From contig NZ_CP013859.1 of the NCBI RefSeq assembly GCF_001513675.1, positions 1,081 through 65,080 on the forward strand: a DNA stretch of 64,000 nt, in the 5' to 3' direction. The notes under the pieces were generated by a model. It had not been told where the DNA came from. It made no database searches and saw only the letters and a program-made list of their open reading frames with translations. The first letter of the stretch is position 1. Each line of letters begins with the position of its first letter. Position numbers and translations under genes: made by a program. Below, piece after piece: positions 1-8,916 of this stretch. Origin of the DNA: Microbacterium sp. XT11. GTDB lineage: Bacteria > Actinomycetota > Actinomycetes > Actinomycetales > Microbacteriaceae.

Positions 1-857
1 ACGCCCGTCCACGAGGGCCGCGCCCAGTTGTTGGCAAGTGTCTGCTCAACCACCGCACCGCTCAGCCTGCTGCCGACCCATGCGCCAGCGCCATTGTGAA
101 ACCGCACGCGGGTGACCCACGTCGTCTTTCCCACGAACAGCCGTATGAAACGCGAGATCGTGATTGTCTGGCCCGGGGTTACTCGCGGTCCTTCGAGCCA
201 TCCGCCCGACGTACCCGGCGCGGCGAGGTCAGGGTTTCCATACGAGTCCACCCCACGCCCGCTCACACTGCCCGATTCGGGCGACGTGAACCGCACCACC
301 GTCGCGGGCGCATCCGGCGCGGGCGAACCCGTGGTCACGAACGACCGCGCCCAGCCGAACCGAGGCCCATACGGTGCGAGGGTGCCGGTGCTGAGAGCCC
401 GCGAGTTCGGCTCCAAGTTGCGGAGAACGCCCGGAACCTTGCTCAGCACGTACTCGCACACGCTCCGCAACGACGACTGGAACGTGCGCGGCGTCACGTC
501 GTCCACCAGCTGCGCGGCGTCGGCCAAGATCGCCTCATCCGAGGCCAGTTCCAGTTCGACCGTCCCGGACGCGCGGTCAGGGTCAGCCCTGCGGATGCCG
601 AGGTCGAATAGTCGGGATTGTGACCCGTCGTCGCTCGACGACGTGACATCGATGACGACGCGGCGGGACGCGCGCGGGTCGAGTTTGGTCAGGAGGGCGG
701 AGTCGGCGACGGCGACGTTGAGCGTGGCCTGGACGTGGGGCTTGCGGCTCGCGTCAAGTGTGATCTCGCCCGCGCTGTCCTCGTCGGGTGAGAGCACGAC
801 GTCGCCGGCCGCGTCAGGGACGCGGACCTTGTACTCGTGAGTGGAGAACGCGGTCAC
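1..857 (-). CDS. Phage minor tail protein (C-terminus cut by window edge)
   Basis: The frame is open from a GTG at 857 to the left edge, giving about 285 residues without a stop. The GTG overlaps the stop of the upstream gene in a GTGA junction, which supports the start. The first 100 residues look like a beta-rich structural protein (for example VELELASDEAILADAAQLV). A later part, around residues 170-280, is Ser/Gly/Thr-rich with FTSPESGS and FIRLFVGKTTWVTRVRF, resembling a carbohydrate-binding or jelly-roll module. Its place downstream of the tape measure gene fits a baseplate or receptor-binding component. The exact role cannot be fixed because the C-terminus is missing. Confidence 0.7.
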   Translation of the reverse strand, partial: MTAFSTHEYKVRVPDAAGDVVLSPDEDSAGEITLDASRKPHVQATLNVAVADSALLTKLDPRASRRVVIDVTSSSDDGSQSRLFDLGIRRADPDRASGTVELELASDEAILADAAQLVDDVTPRTFQSSLRSVCEYVLSKVPGVLRNLEPNSRALSTGTLAPYGPRFGWARSFVTTGSPAPDAPATVVRFTSPESGSVSGRGVDSYGNPDLAAPGTSGGWLEGPRVTPGQTITISRFIRLFVGKTTWVTRVRFHNGAGAWVGSRLSGAVVEQTLANNWARPSWTG

Positions 858-1225
858 GGCGCGACCTCCCGGAAGGGAATCTTGACCGTCCACACCGTGC
901 GGGTGCCGTCATCAAGCGTGCGCACGACGTCGCCACCAGCCACGACGAACTTCATCGCGACCTGAGGTACAGCGGTGTCCGAGAGCGTGAAGGTCTGAGG
1001 CATGACCAGCACCGCCTCAGCGGCGGCGGCATCCGCCCCGTTCGCGAACACGAGCGTGAGCGTGCCACTACGGAGCGCTGCGGGCCGGTAGGTGATGTCG
1101 GGGTCCGCGCGACCGAGGATCGTGTGCACGATGGTCCGTGCGGCGCGCGCGGACTCGAATCCTTGGACGACCTTCGGCGTGATCGTGCCGGCGCTGTGGA
1201 CGATGACGGTGCTCACCGATCCCAC
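854..1225 (-). CDS. Phage tail protein, small (123 aa), unknown fold
   Basis: The gene lies directly after the tape measure gene and overlaps its 3' end by 13 bases. It overlaps the next minor tail gene by four bases. The 123-residue product is Ala/Val-rich and predicted soluble, with no signal or membrane segment and no motif I can name. In small siphoviruses this position is usually held by a distal-tail or minor tail component, so that role is inferred from order alone. Tight coupling on both sides implies translation within the late operon. Confidence 0.6.
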   Translation of the reverse strand: MGSVSTVIVHSAGTITPKVVQGFESARAARTIVHTILGRADPDITYRPAALRSGTLTLVFANGADAAAAEAVLVMPQTFTLSDTAVPQVAMKFVVAGGDVVRTLDDGTRTVWTVKIPFREVAP

Positions 1226-2574
1226 CCCGAATCCACCTTCACCCGGCCGTTGAGGACGAAGCTCTTGCCGTTGTTCTTGGTGATGAAGTTGTTCACCGCG
1301 CGCTCGGCCTCCGCGACGGTGGCGCGCACGGAGATCGCCACATCGCGGCTGTTCAGGTGGTCGATGGTGCCGTCCGCGTCGCCTCGGAACTTGGTGAGGT
1401 CCGCGGTTGCCTGTCCCGTCTCCGCATCGATCATGATCTGCTGGCCGTCTGGCAGTTCGTACACGGTGTTGCCGAGCTCGTCGACAGAGACCTTGGCGGA
1501 TTCGGCGCTCGACACAATGCTGATGAGCGATTGTGAGTACTGCTGAGCGATGCCCTTCGCCTCGTCCATCTCGGCGGTCAGTTGATCGAACGATGCACGC
1601 CCGTCGAGCGTGTTCTGACGGAGCGTGCGCATCTCGTGGTTCAGACCCTTGTATCCCCCGTTGCCGAGCTTGTCGACGGCCTCGGCGACGCGCTCTTCGC
1701 TTGCGGTGAGACTGTCGTTCACGAGGGCGAGGGCGGTCGTGTCACCGGCCATGGCGTTCACCGCGGTGGAGACGGTGACTCCCCAGTCCTCTGCGTTCTT
1801 CTTGGCTTGCGCGTAGCGGTCAGCATCGGTGTAGATCGACTCGACGGAAGCGAAGTTCGCGACGGCATCCTCCATCATCGAGAGGCCACCGATATACGCC
1901 TGTGCCCACTCGGCGACGCGCTTCTTGCGTTCCTCTTCCTGTTTCTGCAGTTCCTGGAACCCTGCGATGAGCAGACCGATGCCGGCTGCGCCACCGGCCA
2001 GGCCGAGCGACGCCGCGAGCGAGTCGACTGACCCGGCCAGACCGCCGAACACGTCCTGCGCGATCTGCGGGATGTCCTCCAGGTCACCGCGGAAGGACGA
2101 GAACGTCTCGCCGAGATTCTGTTTCAGTTCGTCCGAGGTCTCTTCGGCGGCGGCGCCGAGCTTGCGGAATCCGCGCTCTCCGACGTCGCCCACCTCGTCG
2201 GAGGTCTTGTCGGCCTGGCGCTGCACATCGCGGAGAGCGTCTTCGAGCTTGTCGCCCGCTCGCTCGCCGTCGCGGGACGTGTCCTTGAACTCGTCGCCGA
2301 TACCCTCCACCGCGCGCTCAGCCTGCTTCGCCGACATCCCCATGCTGCGCAGAGCGTCCTTGATGTCGTCGTCCGACTTCCCGGCTTTGCGTGCCGCGTC
2401 GACGAGTTTCGCGGCGAAGGCGTCGACCCTGCTCCCCGACTGGCTCGACTCCGCCGCGACGTCGCCGACTGCGGCCTCCAGGTCGGCGAGAGCCTTCTTG
2501 CCGTCCTGCGCGCCCTTCGCGATGCCGGAGGCGTTGAGCACTCCGTCGATCTCGAAGCGGTTGCTACCTGCCAT
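1213..2574 (-). CDS. Tail tape measure protein (short, 453 aa)
   Basis: This is the longest tail gene here. The N-terminal 170 residues are charged and helical, with repeated amphipathic stretches such as KLEDALRDVQRQADKTSDE that suggest coiled coil. A hydrophobic Gly/Ala segment follows at about residues 180-210 (LAGSVDSLAASLGLAGGAAG, then a Leu/Ile-rich run), as is usual in tape measure proteins, and then more helices. In known siphoviruses tail length scales at roughly 1.5 angstrom per residue, so 453 residues imply a short tail of about 65-70 nm. The position after the tail tube gene supports the call. There is no muralytic domain. Confidence 0.85.
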   Translation of the reverse strand: MAGSNRFEIDGVLNASGIAKGAQDGKKALADLEAAVGDVAAESSQSGSRVDAFAAKLVDAARKAGKSDDDIKDALRSMGMSAKQAERAVEGIGDEFKDTSRDGERAGDKLEDALRDVQRQADKTSDEVGDVGERGFRKLGAAAEETSDELKQNLGETFSSFRGDLEDIPQIAQDVFGGLAGSVDSLAASLGLAGGAAGIGLLIAGFQELQKQEEERKKRVAEWAQAYIGGLSMMEDAVANFASVESIYTDADRYAQAKKNAEDWGVTVSTAVNAMAGDTTALALVNDSLTASEERVAEAVDKLGNGGYKGLNHEMRTLRQNTLDGRASFDQLTAEMDEAKGIAQQYSQSLISIVSSAESAKVSVDELGNTVYELPDGQQIMIDAETGQATADLTKFRGDADGTIDHLNSRDVAISVRATVAEAERAVNNFITKNNGKSFVLNGRVKVDSGWDR

Positions 2575-2575
2575 G

Positions 2576-3055
2576 TCAGCGGGTGCCCTTCTCGATGGTT
2601 TCGTGGACAGTGCGGATCGTGGTCTGAATCCAGAGCGACATGATGCGGGGAATCATGTCCGAGGCGGTCGGCCACACGACGCGGCCGGTCTTGACGAAGT
2701 GCCAGAACTGGCGCTGTGCGCGCCGTCTGACGGGGAACGACTTACCGCGCCGCCTGCCGGTGTACTCCGTCCATTCCTCGCGGTATGCGCCGAACTCGGT
2801 CTCGCGCGGGAACTTGCCGTTCGCGCCGCCGATGAGCTTGACGTTGCGGTCGGAGACGTAGGCGGTCGAGGGTGCGACGAGCCGGTCGTGGAACACCCGT
2901 TCACCGGGTGCCCGCTCGGCGAGCCCTTTCTTCCACTCGGGGACGATGACACCCTTCGACCGCCCGCGAATCTCCTTCGCGACCTCGTTCGGGATGGTCG
3001 CGAGCACCTGGATGAGCGCCGTGAGCTCACGGCTCTTTCGCACGTCCAGGCGCAT
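2576..3055 (-). CDS. Phage morphogenesis protein between tail tube and tape measure (159 aa)
   Basis: The ATG at 3055 lies five bases after the stop of the tail tube gene. A longer in-frame extension would run back into that gene and is Arg/Cys-rich, so I reject it. The product starts MRLDVRKSRELTALIQVLAT, is basic (for example YTGRRRGKSFPVRRRAQRQF) and ends in a helical segment. The N-terminal pattern is loosely like HK97 gp10-type tail-completion proteins, but this is weak. The slot is where siphoviruses usually place the tail assembly chaperones with a programmed frameshift. Here there is one uninterrupted gene. Confidence 0.6.
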   Translation of the reverse strand: MRLDVRKSRELTALIQVLATIPNEVAKEIRGRSKGVIVPEWKKGLAERAPGERVFHDRLVAPSTAYVSDRNVKLIGGANGKFPRETEFGAYREEWTEYTGRRRGKSFPVRRRAQRQFWHFVKTGRVVWPTASDMIPRIMSLWIQTTIRTVHETIEKGTR

Positions 3056-3060
3056 CGCGC

Positions 3061-3492
3061 TCACCCCGCGGCAGGCGGGACAGGAACCGGGCGACCGTTG
3101 ACGCCGAGTGTGACCGACGACGTGGCGACGGCGTTCACCTGCCCGCCGATGGACCCGGGCACGATGACGGCATCGATCTGCCACCCGAGGCCGCCCTTGA
3201 CCGGCTCGAACAGGAGCGTGATCGTCTCACCCTCGTGCTCGAACAGGAACATCGACAGCGAGTCCTCGGTCTCCCAGTCCTGGGCGTAGTCCAGCTGCGC
3301 GGCCCACGTGGTCGCGTTCGGGAACGTGAACGACGCGTCGGGGTCGAGGCCGTTCCAGGTGGTCGAGCCGGTCGACGGCGTGAGAGTCACACCGGAGACG
3401 TGCTTCTCGAAGTCGAAGGAGTCGGACGCGGGCAGGGTGGCGCGAAGCAGGCAGTCCCGGAGGACGATGGGCTTCACTTCGATCTTGGGCAT
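3061..3492 (-). CDS. Major tail (tube) protein
   Basis: The product is 143 residues, beta-rich and acidic, with TTWNGLDPDASFTFPNATTW in the first half and a C-terminal Ile/Val/Gly-rich beta region ending in a Pro/Ala tail. Size, composition and position (after the tail terminator gene, before the tape measure gene) match siphovirus tail tube subunits, which stack as hexameric rings around the tape measure. The ATG at 3492 is six bases downstream of the terminator gene's stop. There is no Ig-like decoration domain at the C-terminus. Confidence 0.75.
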   Translation of the reverse strand: MPKIEVKPIVLRDCLLRATLPASDSFDFEKHVSGVTLTPSTGSTTWNGLDPDASFTFPNATTWAAQLDYAQDWETEDSLSMFLFEHEGETITLLFEPVKGGLGWQIDAVIVPGSIGGQVNAVATSSVTLGVNGRPVPVPPAAG

Positions 3493-3498
3493 GGCTGG

Positions 3499-3882
3499 TC
3501 ACTCCTCGGTCGTGGGGTTGGTCGTGATGACGTTGATGGACAGTCGCCACCCGACGTACGCGTCGTTGAAGACGGCCTTGCGGGCGGAGATGCGGTAGAA
3601 GGTGTGCGCCGCGAACACGGCCTCATAGAGCGCGGCGACGTGCTCGTCCGCGTCGCCCTCGCCCTTAGTGATGTCGGTCTTGTGCGTGGCGATGCACAGG
3701 TCGGCCGACACGTTGATCTTCGCGAGGGGTGCTTCCTCGGCGGGCTCGAACCCGGTGTATTCGATCCAGAGCACCGGAGCCGCAAGCGTGCCGAGTGTGG
3801 GAATCCCCGGCTCCAGCTTCCAGCCGTCAGGGATATTCGGGCGAATCTGATCGGCGATGTACTCGCGGACGCTACCGGACAC
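3499..3882 (-). CDS. Tail terminator / tail completion protein
   Basis: The chosen start is the GTG at 3882, preceded by a strong Shine-Dalgarno (AGGGGAGG), giving 127 residues from MSGSVREYIADQIRPNIP. The gene overlaps the end of the connector gene by 11 bases. The sequence (helix at the N-terminus, then beta strands such as PVLWIEYTGFEP and VGWRLSINVITTN) fits the small alpha/beta tail-terminator family that caps the tail tube and joins it to the head. Position between connector and tube genes supports this. A longer upstream start is possible but reads through the connector gene. Confidence 0.65.
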   Translation of the reverse strand: MSGSVREYIADQIRPNIPDGWKLEPGIPTLGTLAAPVLWIEYTGFEPAEEAPLAKINVSADLCIATHKTDITKGEGDADEHVAALYEAVFAAHTFYRISARKAVFNDAYVGWRLSINVITTNPTTEE

Positions 3883-4210
3883 GGGGCCTCCCCTTCGGTG
3901 GACGGATGATGCCCTTGACGGTCTTGTCGAGTGGGCGCGGCGTGTAGTTCCACTGGTCCTCGCCGACCTCGCCGGACGAGTTGACGCGGCCCGCGTTCCA
4001 CAGGTTCGTGGCCTGCTGAAGCTGCGCGTACACCCAGCGCTGCGGTATGGGTGCGTCATCGGCGAGGACGGGAGCGTAGTCGATCACCTGCTCGCGCGCC
4101 GTCTCCAGGATGAGGCGACACACGTTCAGGCGCTCGATGGGCGCGTCGGGCCAGTCGTCGACGAGGCGCTGTTGCGCCTCCGCGTCGTCGACGGTGTACC
4201 AGTCGGCCAT
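3872..4210 (-). CDS. Head-tail connector protein (112 aa)
   Basis: The ATG at 4210 lies 20 bases after the capsid gene. The 112-residue product is acidic at the N-terminus (MADWYTVDDAEAQQRLVDDW) and helical through NVCRLILETAREQVIDYAPV and WVYAQLQQATNLW. It ends in a basic tail (KGIIRPPKGRPRVR). This helical pattern and the place directly after the capsid gene are typical of gp6/gp15-like connector proteins that dock on the portal. Family membership is inferred from pattern and order. Confidence 0.7.
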   Translation of the reverse strand: MADWYTVDDAEAQQRLVDDWPDAPIERLNVCRLILETAREQVIDYAPVLADDAPIPQRWVYAQLQQATNLWNAGRVNSSGEVGEDQWNYTPRPLDKTVKGIIRPPKGRPRVR

Positions 4211-4230
4211 GTCTACGCTCCCGGTCCCGC

Positions 4231-5961
4231 TCAGACGTCGGCGACGCCGATGTGGACGACGGCCTCGGGGCGGACGATGAACCGCTGGAGGTAGCCGTGC
4301 ACCGCCTTGTCGATGCCACCGCGCGCGAGGTCGAGCGCGTCGATGTGCAGCGGCCCGCCTGCGAGCTCGTCGAACTCGACAGCCTTGCCCGAGCCGACGA
4401 TCACGGAGGGGGTGTCCTCGATACCGGTGTCGCCGACGACGACGCGCAGGCCGTCCGCGGTGATGCCCTCGCTGGTGTTCGCGCCGAACGACACGAACTC
4501 GGGAATCTGATCCTTCGGCGAGTAGACAAGCTGCTCGTACGCGGCCTCGTTGGCGATGGCGAAGGTGGGCAGGTCGCGCCGCCCGTCTGCCTTCTTGGCC
4601 TTCACAGCGAGGATGCCCTGGATGAGCATGCCGATTGCGTCGGCGTACTCGTGGCCTGCGGTGCCGGGGTAGGTGGTCGGCGCGATGGGCGCACCGGCGA
4701 CCTGGACCCAGGTGTCCAGCGCGATCTCGTCGGACCACACGAGGTGATCCTCGACGATCAGGCGCAGGAACGCCTCGACGACCTCGGCACCGCCCGGGAG
4801 GTCCCAGAACTCGCGGCCGATGTCGACGCCGAACGCGAACCGGAACAGTTCGGAGGTCTTGGACGCGGTGAACCCGGTGCCGGAAGGGATCGGGGTCTTG
4901 TTGCCCGACCACGTGCCGTTGAAGTGCGTCACCGGGGCCTCGGCGGTGCCGCGCTCCAGCGTGTATCCCTTCTTGCCGGCGGCGCTGATGTCGGTGCCGA
5001 GCGTGCCGAGCTGAATGTACTGACGCTCGTACGGGATGCCCTGGTAGAGCGGTCCCAGCCAGTTGGGCTGGAGAACGTCGCCCCCGGCCGGCAGGGAACC
5101 GGGGCCGGTGAGGGTGATGTCGGACAGCGCGGCGAGGACGGCCTGTGCCTCGGCGGGCGCTTCCTTCGCGCCGAGCTTGAACGCGTTCTTCGCGTCTGCG
5201 ATAGCGGCGAAGACTGGGGACAGGTCGGCGGGGCGGGGCGTCGTGGTGGCGAGCGGCGCGCCCGCGCGGTGGGTGGCAGGGACTGCGGTGGCGGTCACTT
5301 CGGTGTCTCCTTCGGTTGTGGTGGCCTCGGCGTCCGCCTCGGTCTCTTCCTCGGTGATGGTGGTGGTGATGGTGGTCTCGGTGCCGGCGTCGGTGGCCTG
5401 CTCGGTGGTCACCGAGTCGTACACGCGGCGGTACTTCTTGCCGTCCTCGTCGGTGTAGATGACTTCCGAGTGGTCTTCGGCGACGGTCTTCTCTCCATCG
5501 CCTGCCGCGATCTCGGTCGTCTCGTCGTCGGCCTCGGCGTCGGCGGCGAGCACCTGCGCGGACGGGAACGCTCCGCGGGCGACCTTCGCGGCCGCCGCGA
5601 GCACGCCGCCCGTCGCACGTCCGTTCTTGATGCCGGTCTTGAACTCGGCCGACAGGCACATGCGGGTCGGGTCGGCGAGGGCGGCGTCGCCGGCCGGGGT
5701 GCGACCGATCGCGAACGACGCCATGATGCCCGCCGCTGTCTCCCACAGGCGGGTAGCGCGCCCGATGGGCTGGAACCGGTCGTGGTCGATGTTCAGCGTC
5801 ACGACGGAGGGGTCTTCGGGGATCGCGATGTCCCCGGCCATGACGGTGAAGCGTCCGACGTTCGTGCGGCCCTCTTCGCCGTACGGCAGGAGCAGGCCGG
5901 TGATGGAGCGGTCGTCGAGGTTGGCGAGGACCTCGCCGCCTTCGATGTGGATGGTGGGCAT
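4231..5961 (-). CDS. Fused prohead protease-major capsid protein
   Basis: One 576-residue frame joins a capsid maturation protease to an HK97-fold capsid protein. Residues 1-150 carry protease signatures: NIDHDRFQPIG at 57-67 (His60) and LSAEF at 103-107 (Ser104). Residues about 150-240 form an acidic, Thr-rich linker that may act as scaffold. From about 245 onward the sequence reads as capsid, with FWDLPGGAEVVEAFLRLIVE, FVSFGANTSEGI and a C-terminal VVHIGVADV. I chose ATG 5961, one base after the portal stop, with GAGG seven bases upstream. An in-frame GTG at 5973 would overlap the portal gene. Such fusions are known in small actinobacteriophages. Confidence 0.85.
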   Translation of the reverse strand: MPTIHIEGGEVLANLDDRSITGLLLPYGEEGRTNVGRFTVMAGDIAIPEDPSVVTLNIDHDRFQPIGRATRLWETAAGIMASFAIGRTPAGDAALADPTRMCLSAEFKTGIKNGRATGGVLAAAAKVARGAFPSAQVLAADAEADDETTEIAAGDGEKTVAEDHSEVIYTDEDGKKYRRVYDSVTTEQATDAGTETTITTTITEEETEADAEATTTEGDTEVTATAVPATHRAGAPLATTTPRPADLSPVFAAIADAKNAFKLGAKEAPAEAQAVLAALSDITLTGPGSLPAGGDVLQPNWLGPLYQGIPYERQYIQLGTLGTDISAAGKKGYTLERGTAEAPVTHFNGTWSGNKTPIPSGTGFTASKTSELFRFAFGVDIGREFWDLPGGAEVVEAFLRLIVEDHLVWSDEIALDTWVQVAGAPIAPTTYPGTAGHEYADAIGMLIQGILAVKAKKADGRRDLPTFAIANEAAYEQLVYSPKDQIPEFVSFGANTSEGITADGLRVVVGDTGIEDTPSVIVGSGKAVEFDELAGGPLHIDALDLARGGIDKAVHGYLQRFIVRPEAVVHIGVADV

Positions 5962-5962
5962 G

Positions 5963-7063
5963 TCAGTCCTCACTCGTGGGGTTCATGTTCGGGGCGGGGA
6001 TTGCGTTCTGCGCGGTCAGATCGCCGCGGATGGACCGGCCGGGAGGGCACACGTCGTCGAGGGACATGCGGGCCTCGAACGCGAGCATCATGCGCTTCGC
6101 GAGCCCGAAGTCCCACAGGTCGGAGCGGGCGCCGCCGTTCGCTACACCCTGGTAGCGCATCTCGGTTCCGCCTCCGCCGCCGCCCTGACGCACGGCCTCC
6201 AGGATTGAAGCGGGCAACGCGGTGTGATTGGCGATGTCGAGGCGGGCGGCGTTGCGCCCGGTCTCGTACAGGTCGACCTGCACCTGACCGGGCATGTCGA
6301 CCTTCACGTAGGAGGGGTGCACTGCGACGGCGTGCTTGCGTCGGTTCGTGACCCACTGCTCAAGCAGATGGTCGATCTCGTCGTCGCCCCAGCCGTCATA
6401 GATCTGCCCGTCGACTTCGAGCGTGGTCAGTGGGATCGGGTTCTCCAGCCGCTGCTGATAGACCGCCTCGACGTTGCGGGCCTGACGGATCGTGTCCGCC
6501 CCGTCGACGAGCAGGCCGTTCTCGCCGTACCCGAGCGGCACAGCAATGATCTTGGCGGTGTACTTGACCGGCACACGCTCGTCGTCGACCTCGACGATTC
6601 CGTGCTCGTTGACCTTCCACAGACCGAACGGGATGTGCAGGCAGTCCGTCATGTCTTCGGTGAACCCGAATGCGGCCCACCCGTTAAAGAACCAGTCCGA
6701 CGCGGCACCGAACATGCGGTGGTAGGGGGCGACACCGGACGCGGAGGTCGTGAGCCATTTGGGCTGATCGGGGGTGCGGACGTCGTTGTCCATCTCGTAG
6801 AACGGAATCCCCGCGAGGGCCATGCAGATGATGCCGTGCGCGCGCTTCACACCGGGCAGACGCAACGCGATCTCGCGAGTCAGCGTGAGCCCCTTGCGGT
6901 CAAGGAGACCGCCAAGCGCGTCATCGACCGCCCACGTGACCAACGTGTCCTGCGGCGACCACGGCGACGAGATCGACACAGGCGGCTTGGCGGGCGGCGT
7001 GAGCAGTTCGGTCGCCGCCCGCTCGGCGTAGACCTTCTCGATGTTGCGTCCGAAGATTCCCAC
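5963..7063 (-). CDS. Phage portal protein
   Basis: The 366-residue product has the helical, Trp-rich profile of HK97-type portals, which form the dodecameric DNA channel at the capsid vertex. Seen features are an N-terminal amphipathic region, SDWFFNGWAAFGFTEDM in the middle, and a Gly-rich loop (RQGGGGGGTEMRYQG) before the C-terminal helices. It sits between the terminase and capsid genes. At 366 residues it is shorter than many portals, in keeping with a small genome. It starts with ATG at 7063 and ends one base before the capsid ATG. Confidence 0.85.
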   Translation of the reverse strand: MGIFGRNIEKVYAERAATELLTPPAKPPVSISSPWSPQDTLVTWAVDDALGGLLDRKGLTLTREIALRLPGVKRAHGIICMALAGIPFYEMDNDVRTPDQPKWLTTSASGVAPYHRMFGAASDWFFNGWAAFGFTEDMTDCLHIPFGLWKVNEHGIVEVDDERVPVKYTAKIIAVPLGYGENGLLVDGADTIRQARNVEAVYQQRLENPIPLTTLEVDGQIYDGWGDDEIDHLLEQWVTNRRKHAVAVHPSYVKVDMPGQVQVDLYETGRNAARLDIANHTALPASILEAVRQGGGGGGTEMRYQGVANGGARSDLWDFGLAKRMMLAFEARMSLDDVCPPGRSIRGDLTAQNAIPAPNMNPTSED

Positions 7064-7099
7064 GGCATGACAATCAACCCGACTGCCAACACCCGAAAA

Positions 7100-7294
7100 T
7101 CACACGGCGTGTCGCGCCCGCTTTCGATACGTCGAGAGCGCATCCCGAGCCTGCGTCAGATGCGGGTGCGCGCGTTCCTCGTGCGCGGCCGCACGCTCCC
7201 ACGCCTCCAGCTTGTCGAACGCGAATGCATGCCAGATTCCGCATGTCTCACAGACGATGACGACGCTGATCTGCGTGCAGTCGAGGCGGATCAT
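7100..7294 (-). CDS. Small phage protein with CxxC...HxxxxH motif (64 aa)
   Basis: The ATG at 7294 overlaps the terminase stop (ATGA). The product has CETC followed about 20 residues later by His-rich AHEERAHPHL, a spacing that could bind one zinc ion. It ends in a basic segment (YRKRARHAV). I do not recognise a family. A DNA-binding or packaging-accessory role is possible from the zinc-like motif and from its place between terminase and portal, but this is inference only. A longer upstream start inside terminase is rejected. Confidence 0.5.
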   Translation of the reverse strand: MIRLDCTQISVVIVCETCGIWHAFAFDKLEAWERAAAHEERAHPHLTQARDALSTYRKRARHAV

Positions 7295-8916
7295 CGGGTA
7301 CCTCCGAATCGGATCATGCCGGCCGCGCTCTTCGTGCGCGGTACGTCGTCGAGGAACCGGAGGGCGAGCGCGCATGCCTCCAGCGGGGACACGTCGAGGT
7401 CGGGGTCGTCGTCCGGTGGCCCGAACCGGAACGTGCCGTAGTTGCCGAACTTCTGTCTCTTGGCGCGACGCACGGCCTGCTCCAGCGCGGGGTGCGCGAA
7501 GATCACGAGGTCGTCGTCCTCCAGCGCTTTCAGGAACCCGACCGTCGCCTTGGGGATGTCACCCTGTTTCGTGCCCTGCAGCACCGGCCGCGGCGACGCC
7601 TTGCCGAGCTCGCTCGCAATCTGCTCCGTGTACCCGTACGCGTCGTACCAGAGCTTCGCGCCGGTGCGCCGCAACCGCACGAGCACTTCACGGGTGAGGT
7701 TCGTCGTGCCGCCCTGGTACCACCACAGCGCGACCGCCCGCTTCCGCTTCGGCGGCTGACCGGCGATCTCCAGCGCCTCCGTCACGAGGTCGCCCGGTTC
7801 CTCGTACTCCCACGCGATAGCGAGCGACCCGCCGTTGCCGAGGTGGTGCACCTTCAGCGCGGCGGCGAACCGCTCGGGCGGCGTCTCGGGGAACGGCAGG
7901 GACCGCAACGCGCGGTCGACGTGCGCGGGCGGGATCGCGACATCCGCCGCCCCCTCGGTGCCGAACTGGCCCCCGTACTCGATGAGGAAGTCGTCGAGCG
8001 GGAACTTGTCGAACGACCGCTTCGGGGCGTCGAACAGGGTCGTGAACCCGAGCCCAGGGTGCGTGCGCTCGATCCACTCCCGCATCCGCCCACCCGTCGC
8101 GCCCGTCTTCGGGTGCGGGATGTCCGGCTCCCACGACACCAGTTCCGCCCGGTCGACGGTCTCGGGGATGCCGTGCCAGAGCACCGCGGCGTCCTCGTCG
8201 TGCAGGTTCTCCCAGAGCAGTTGCCCGGTGCGCCACTTCTGCCCGGTCCCCGCGAGCACGAACTGCGCGCCGATCTTCGTGTCCATCGTCGGGATGACAG
8301 CCCGGGTCACTTCCTCGCCCTGCTCGACGTCGGCCTCACCGGCCTCATCCCCGAACGCGAAGTCGAACCCGCCCGACCGGAACATGTCACCGTTCGGCGT
8401 GCCGACCTGGAGCAGCGAGCCCGTGTCGCGGAACTCCAGCTTCTCGCCACCCTTGGACCGGCCGATCTTGATCGGCGAGCGGCGCTCGTCCGGCCACAGC
8501 TTCACGAGATGCTTCACGATGTCCTCGTAAAATCGCTGGCCCGCCTTCGCCCCGGTGGTGAACATCGTCCACCCGACCGTGTAGTCCTCCCGCGACCAGC
8601 ACCGCCCCAGCATCACCGCCTGTACCGCGGTCGTCTTCGTCGACCGGCGAGGCTCGAAGATGACGTTCATGAACCGCCCCGCCGCGAGCAGGTCAGCGAC
8701 CATCAGCTGCATCGGCGACGGGCCGTGCCCCCCATCACCTGCGCGCTGCCGGTGATCGAGGCGGAGCAGATGGGCGCCCTGTATGAACTCGCCCCGCGAC
8801 TGCTCCGTCGTCACCAGCGCGTCGAGCCGGATCGGCGACAGGTGCTCGATCCGCGACCGCCACTCCAGCCAGTTCGCCTCCGACCACAGATCAGCCAGCG
8901 TCGGCGTCGCACTCAT
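7291..8916 (-). CDS. terL: Terminase large subunit
   Basis: The 541-residue protein is the ATPase-nuclease motor that packages DNA into proheads. An unusual Walker A-like stretch, FEPRRSTKTT, lies at 87-96 and a Walker B with catalytic acids, FDFAFGDEAGE, at 184-193. The C-terminal half contains Asp residues in DALVTE-like and WYDAYGYTEQIA contexts that fit the RNase H-type nuclease. The ATG at 8916 overlaps the stop of the 52-aa gene upstream. No small-terminase gene is evident just upstream; an HNH endonuclease gene is. Confidence 0.88.
   Translation of the reverse strand: MSATPTLADLWSEANWLEWRSRIEHLSPIRLDALVTTEQSRGEFIQGAHLLRLDHRQRAGDGGHGPSPMQLMVADLLAAGRFMNVIFEPRRSTKTTAVQAVMLGRCWSREDYTVGWTMFTTGAKAGQRFYEDIVKHLVKLWPDERRSPIKIGRSKGGEKLEFRDTGSLLQVGTPNGDMFRSGGFDFAFGDEAGEADVEQGEEVTRAVIPTMDTKIGAQFVLAGTGQKWRTGQLLWENLHDEDAAVLWHGIPETVDRAELVSWEPDIPHPKTGATGGRMREWIERTHPGLGFTTLFDAPKRSFDKFPLDDFLIEYGGQFGTEGAADVAIPPAHVDRALRSLPFPETPPERFAAALKVHHLGNGGSLAIAWEYEEPGDLVTEALEIAGQPPKRKRAVALWWYQGGTTNLTREVLVRLRRTGAKLWYDAYGYTEQIASELGKASPRPVLQGTKQGDIPKATVGFLKALEDDDLVIFAHPALEQAVRRAKRQKFGNYGTFRFGPPDDDPDLDVSPLEACALALRFLDDVPRTKSAAGMIRFGGTR

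Noticed and set aside
4252..6351. A long rightward frame opposite the capsid and portal genes
   Set aside because: It is the antisense shadow of the protease-capsid gene, with Gly/Arg/Val-biased composition and no ribosome-binding site; the leftward frame has clear phage motifs.
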